Positions 58,856-64,000 of a stretch of DNA of 64,000 bases are shown here, piece after piece. The translations under genes were made by a program, and so were the position numbers. The notes beneath the pieces are model-generated. The model saw only the letters and a list, made by a program, of their open reading frames with translations. It had not been told where the DNA came from and made no database searches. The stretch comes from Setophaga petechia. Lineage: Eukaryota > Chordata > Aves > Passeriformes > Parulidae. The stretch is taken from the NCBI GenBank assembly GCA_024362935.1, contig JANCRA010000017.1, positions 20,112,001-20,176,000 on the forward strand, written 5' to 3'. Each line of letters begins with the position of its first letter. Position 1 is the first letter of the stretch.

Positions 58856-59535
58856 AACACAACAGAAAATGGATACATGGTGCTGGCATCCATTAATCTC
58901 TGTTTCTCTTCTTTTTGCATGTTCTGTCAGACTCTCGGTAGTTGAATTTTTCTGTCAATTTTCATCATTTTTGTTTTACATCAAAGAATGGAAGGATGAA
59001 GTTTTCTGTTCTGTGTGAGAGGATGAGGTGATGGGTAAACCAGTAAAACCAGGCCACAGAAATCTCAGTGCTCTGAGGTTTGAGGCAGCCAGAACAGCAG
59101 GGACAATCTCCCAGCTGGGCAGGACACTCCCTGCCGCCCACCAGGAACACGTAATTCAGGAATATAGCTCAAGATGCTTTGGACCAGATTGTCATTTAAA
59201 ATACACCTATTTAAATCTGGTATCATCAGTCTTCCCTTCTGCTCCTGTATTAATTGCTGTCCTGTGGGCTGTGTTTGGAGGGTAGGCTGCTTTGGATCCG
59301 ATTCACCGGATCAGGCAATTTGGTTCTCTTTGAAGTTCCCATTGTGATTTATATTTGGATGTGCCTTTATAGAACAGGGAATTAAACCCGGGTATTTATG
59401 GCTTTTTGTTGTTCTGATGTCTTGGTGATTAAATGCCTGTCTGCAGGCGCAGGGTGGCACCCAGGAAGGCCTTTCCAGTCAGCCCTGCATTTCCCCAGCA
59501 GCAGGAGCCAGCAGTGGGGCTGGAGGCAGAGCTCA
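58856..59535. other. Unique non-coding sequence
   Basis: No gene or repeat recognised. Confidence 0.5.
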
Positions 59536-59960
59536 GGATGGCACAGAGCAGGGTGGCACAGAGCTCACTGTGATGGCACAGAGCAGGGTGGCACAGAGCT
59601 CACTGTGATGGCACAGAGCAGGGTGGCACAGAGCTTTCTGTGGTGGCAGAGAAGGGTGGCACAGAGCAGGGTGGCACAGATCTCACTGTGATGGCACAGA
59701 GCAGGGAGGCACAGAGGAGAGTGGCACAGAGCTCTCTGTGATGGCAGAGGAAGGTGGCACAGAGCTCTCTGTGATGGCAAAGGAAGGTGGCACAGAGCTC
59801 TCTGTGGTGGCAGAGGAAGGTGGCACAGAGCTCTCTGTGGTGGCACAGAAGAGAGTGGCACAGAGCAGGGTGGCACAGAGCAGGGTGGCCCAGAGCTCGC
59901 TGTGGTGGCACAGAGCAGAGTGGCACGGTGGCTCAGAGCTCGTTGAGGTGGCACAGGTGG
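59536..59960. repeat. 35-bp minisatellite, about 12 degenerate units
   Basis: Built from GGTGGCACAGAGC half-units: GATGGCACAGAGCAGG, then GTGGCACAGAGCTC, then ACTGT or TCTGT. The first three units are near-perfect at 35 bp. Later ones lose or duplicate the CAGAGCAGG half, and AGAGGAAGG variants appear in the middle. Confidence 0.95.
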
Positions 59961-62900
59961 GGACAGAGTTCTGAGGTTTCCCTGAGATCCCTGCTGGGCA
60001 CTGGGGGTGAGCAGGGCAGCCAGGGCACTGCTGTCACTGCTGCTGCTGCCCCAGGACTGCCCTGCTCCCTGCACTTTGCTCCAATCCCAGTTCCCCTCCT
60101 GCAGTGCCCAGCCCTGAGGCACAGTCCTGGGGCAGGGTCTGAGGACAGTTTTGTGACCCTTTGAAGGCAGAAGGTGCTGTGCAGAAAGCCAAACCCCTAT
60201 CTCCCAGCTACAGGCTGGGCTTGGGCATTATACTCTGTATAAGCACCAGCAGCTATTTCTCTGCTGGCTGGGGCTCAATCTTCATGGAAGGAAATGGAAG
60301 GAGAAGGATTAAGTAGTGCTGCAGGCACAGCTGCATCTATTTTTCCCCCTGTGGCATCACTTTGCCATTTGTTAAATGAAAAGCTTCTGCTCCCTCCTTC
60401 CCCTGCTGCACACACAAACACAGGACGGGCTTGGACTGTGCTCTGCACCCCAGAGCAAAACAAACACTCCAACTTCTTAGCAGCCAACAGTTTAAGAGGG
60501 CAGTTAAACAGGGGCACAGATTATCCTGTTTTACCAACTAACTGCACCTTGGGCTATTAGAGCATCCCCCATTTTACATCTGAAAAGGGCAGGCAGGCTC
60601 CCCTCCCTCAGCCCAGCGTGTCCATCCCAAAGCACTCCATTTATACTTCATAAATATCACATTGGAGCCCAGGCTGTGTCTGCAGGCCTTGAGGAGAGCT
60701 AAAACCAGGACCAGATCTCACTCAGGCATGGCTCTAAGTGTGCTGGGTTTGACAGTTCTGAGGAAGAATCCTTGTGGTGCATTTGGGAATTCACCTGAAC
60801 AGTCACACTGCAGTTTGCTCTCCTCACCTGCTGTCCTCCTTCCCAGCTCTATTGTCCCAGGGACATGGCCCAGCAGCAGCAGGAGGATCCTGAGCAATTT
60901 GTCCCCTCTGTGCTGGTTGGGAGGTGCAAGGTCATCACTTTAACAGGAATCAGCAGCATTCATCAGGAGAAGCCCTCAGAACATTTTGTTATGTACCAGG
61001 AAACCTTAATGCAGCCTTTCTCATGACAAACCTTTGGCTGGAGCCATGGAAATGTTCTGGCAGGGCTGGAAGGAGCACTTTGGGTGGATGATTTCTGGCA
61101 CCTCAGTCAAGGTGAAACTCTCTGAGTTGCTGGCCAGGGTAACTCTCCCTTTCTCTCACCCTCTCTTTCACCCCAGAGAGTCCTTTGAGATCCTGCCCTG
61201 ATCCTGCCCTAATTCCAAAGCCCAGTGGAGCTGTGGCACTGCTGGGAGCAGCTCTGCTGCCTTTCCTGAGCCAGCATTTCACCCCCTGTGCTCACAGACT
61301 CCCAAAATATTTGCTTTACAGATGAGAGCAGCCTTTCTCTCTCCCCACAGGATGTTGTCTCTTTTGCCACCATCCCACCACACAGGTTCCTGTGGTGCTT
61401 TGTTCTTTGCCAGTTTGTTTTACCCAGGGGAAAACCACTTGTTTGTGGGAGCTGTTGCTGTTTCACCCTGGAGAAGGCAAACCAGAATCACAGGTCATGA
61501 GTAACGCAGCATGAATACCTCCCCTCTATTTACCTAGAGAATGTCGGGCTGTTTAGGTGCTAAATAATGAATAGGATAAAAAAGATGCACAGCTTCAGCT
61601 GGCCAGGTGTCCCCAGGAATGGAAGTGCACCAGAGAGGCTCAGAGGATTGAGGAGCAGGGCACTTGGAGCGTGGCAATTTCTGGGATGATTAACTGGTGC
61701 TCTGGAAGGTCGTGGCAGCAGCATAAAGAACATGCTGTGGAAAACAGTGATTCTTTCCCATAAATAAAATAGCACCGAGGCCTTAAAGGAGCAGGGCTTG
61801 GAAACAAGCAGAGGATGTAAATAAATAAGTAGCAAGGGGAATGTGAGAATATCAATCAAGAAATTAAGCCGACAGCATAAATAAGCAGGCAGCCATAGCC
61901 TGGGGGGGGGGATGGAAGAACAGGGAGTCGAGCAAAGATGTCAGAGCAGCAGCTGAGAGAAAAGAGAATCTGAGCTGTGAAGACAAATGGTGCAGAGGAA
62001 GGAGCCTGAGAAAGAACTTCACCTCAAACACCAAAGCCCTGATAAGCAGGGCTGGCCAGCACACAGATTAATAAAAGGGAAGCAGAGGTCACAGTCCAAG
62101 AGACAGCTCAGGATCCTTGGCACTGATAAAACTGCATTAGCCTCAGAAAGTGATTTTCCATGGAAGTCACTGGGTTTGTATCTCAGGGTATTTTTTTAAA
62201 TACCACAGACTGTATAGGCTGTGAATGTGCCCAGGGAGGAATGCATTATGGATAAAAAAGGTGTCAGTTATTCTTTCCATTTCTAAAACCCTTCACTTTG
62301 AAAACCCATAAATGAACTGTAGGAGGGCATCTTTGAGGCAGACAGCTGAACGTTTTGATTTTGCTTTTAAGCTGTGTCATTAGCAAATGCTTTTCTTTTG
62401 TAGCTAATAGTCCTTGTGGGATGTTGTGGAATATTAAGGAAAAAAAGGGGAGAGAAGGTCAAAATATATGTGGTAAACTCGGTTTTGTCACTTGATGTAT
62501 TTTCTTCCATAGACCATCAAACTTTCTAGCTTGTCCTTTTTGGTACTGTGAACCCAACTTAATTCTTTATCGTTAACAAAAGCTGTGGGTAATATCACCA
62601 GTGACAATTTAGGAGGTGTCTGAAAAGGTGTTCTGTGTTCTTGAGAAAGTGCTGTGTGTGTGAGAGGACAGTCTGGGTGTGAGACTTTATCTCCAGTCAA
62701 AGAAAAAGAAAAGAAACACCCTCTGTAACAAAGCAAAAGTTGTTTGTTCAAGATTAACACAGAAATTTGCTGTGGATAACAAAAGTGAGGGTAAAGCAGG
62801 CTTGGCTGACAGAGAACCCCCCAGGCCACTGGAAGTAGAGAACACAATTCAGGATTTATTCAAACTTTGCTCCCTCACTGAGGCACAGCTTGGTGGGTTT

Positions 62901-64000
62901 TGGCTCCATCACTGTCCCCTCTCTTGCAGAACAAGTCCCTCTGTCTTTTTCCAGAGCAGATTTCAACTTTTTCCTCCTCAGAGTCCCATATCATTTGCAA
63001 CTCTGCTCAGACACTCTAAAAAACGGGAAAATTATGTTCTTTCTTTAAATTTTTCCCCTTACACATCAGTATTTTCCTGCACTTGCTATTGGGAAAAGCT
63101 TGATTAGCTCTAGTTCGAGCTGAAAAAACTTCCTGACCTTTCCGGGCTGGGCCCCGGGGTTCTCTTGTTCAGAAAATCAAGGCTGCTAATAGGTTGTGAG
63201 GGCATTCATTGTGTCTTTGGTTCTTGGAGGAGCTGTGTGTGTTGGAGGGTGAGTGCCTTTAATCCTTGCTCTGGAGGCTCAGTGCTGCCAGCCCAGCAAT
63301 CTGCTCTGTTTGCAGCACTGGGATTCAGGTTTGGGCTTTTCCCTGCAGAAAACCAAGTGAAATGATCCCATTCAGTGACAACAGTGTGTTTGAGTTTCCC
63401 AAATCGATGCCAGCATCCCCGTTAAGGACCTTGTTGTCTCCCCTGTATTTTTTTTTTTCCTGTGGTCTTTCCCTCACGAATTTACATGGCATGGTTAAAA
63501 ATCTTCAGTTCTTCTGCTCTGAATTTGGTTTCACTCCCCAGAGCCTGCAGAGCTCAGGGCTCACCAGAGGATGTCTGCTGGCCCATGCAACCCAGCTTTA
63601 TGTTTGCAGCTGCATCCCCAAATACAGCCACAAACCAAGGCAGGAGATGGGATATGACATAAATTACAGAAAACACCCGCTCAGAGATAACATTTGGGAG
63701 GAATAGGAATAAGCAATCCATCACAAAGCTCAGGGTGAGCTCTCTGGGACACAGCTTTCCTCTCTTCAGAGCTCTGTTCACACAGCAGCAAAGCCCTTGT
63801 CCACAGTGGGATTTCTAGGCATTACTACAATACAAATAATAATAATTAAAAAAGAAGGTGTTTAATTCACTGCAATTCCAAACAAACTCTGCAGAGAATT
63901 CTGTAACAGCAGAAGATAAACAACTTAAAAGGGAAGGCACTGGATGCTTGATTCTGCTTGCTCACAGCTGTGATAAAAGCTATTACCAATTTAGAGTGGC
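59961..64000. other. Unique non-coding sequence to window end
   Basis: No gene, array or transposon recognised in 4 kb. It includes a G-run at about 61,902-61,910 and a T-run near 63,450. The longest frames (about 120-146 codons) have no supporting features. Confidence 0.5.

Noticed and set aside
58292..58945. 217-codon + frame
   Set aside because: Runs through an antisense CR1 fragment and has no recognised domain.

Overview
The window looks like a non-coding stretch of a bird genome, most likely a songbird. Three kinds of evidence support this. There are six CR1 LINE fragments, three of which keep some or all of the CR1 3' end with its 8-bp ATTCTGTG-type tail. There are four solo LTRs of endogenous retroviruses, three with complete ends and 6-bp target-site duplications (class II/ERVK-like). 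There is also one nuclear copy of mitochondrial DNA (NUMT) with vertebrate gene order. Bird is well supported; passerine is inferred. I found no protein-coding gene I can name, no functional RNA gene, no CRISPR array and no bacterial or phage-like features. The long open frames are mostly readings through tandem repeats.

Layout. 1-383 is an LTR cut by the window edge, with a pentanucleotide array grown inside it. 384-10,170 is largely unique sequence with small duplications and A/T-rich simple repeats. 10,174-11,181 holds a 45-bp minisatellite, an (ATC)n run and an interstitial telomeric tract of 12 hexamers. 14,853-15,286 is the NUMT (end of 16S rRNA, tRNA-Leu(UUR), start of ND1). 16.6-25.3 kb holds four tandem arrays (42-, 19-, 52- and 36-bp units) and two full 384-bp LTRs in opposite orientations. 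A different 704-bp LTR follows at 25,612-26,315. 30.7-34.1 kb is the most repeat-rich part, with 24-bp, 41-bp and 24-bp arrays; the last two are nearly adjacent. 39.2 kb has a short degenerate array. 43.2-45.8 kb has a polypyrimidine tract and two CR1 3' ends. 47.5 kb has a 113-bp tandem duplication. 49.6, 53.7, 54.9 and 59.5 kb carry further minisatellites; the one at 53.7 kb grows directly out of a CR1 fragment.

About a dozen minisatellites cover roughly a tenth of the window. Together with the telomere-like tract this suggests a subtelomeric or otherwise recombination-prone location, which is an inference. There is no set of genes acting together here. The notable content is repeat biology: arrays seeded in transposons, higher-order repeat structure, arrays dense in transcription-factor-like motifs, and a decayed mitochondrial insertion. 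Family assignments rest on recognition of sequence patterns; no database search was possible, and array boundaries are accurate to about 10 bp.
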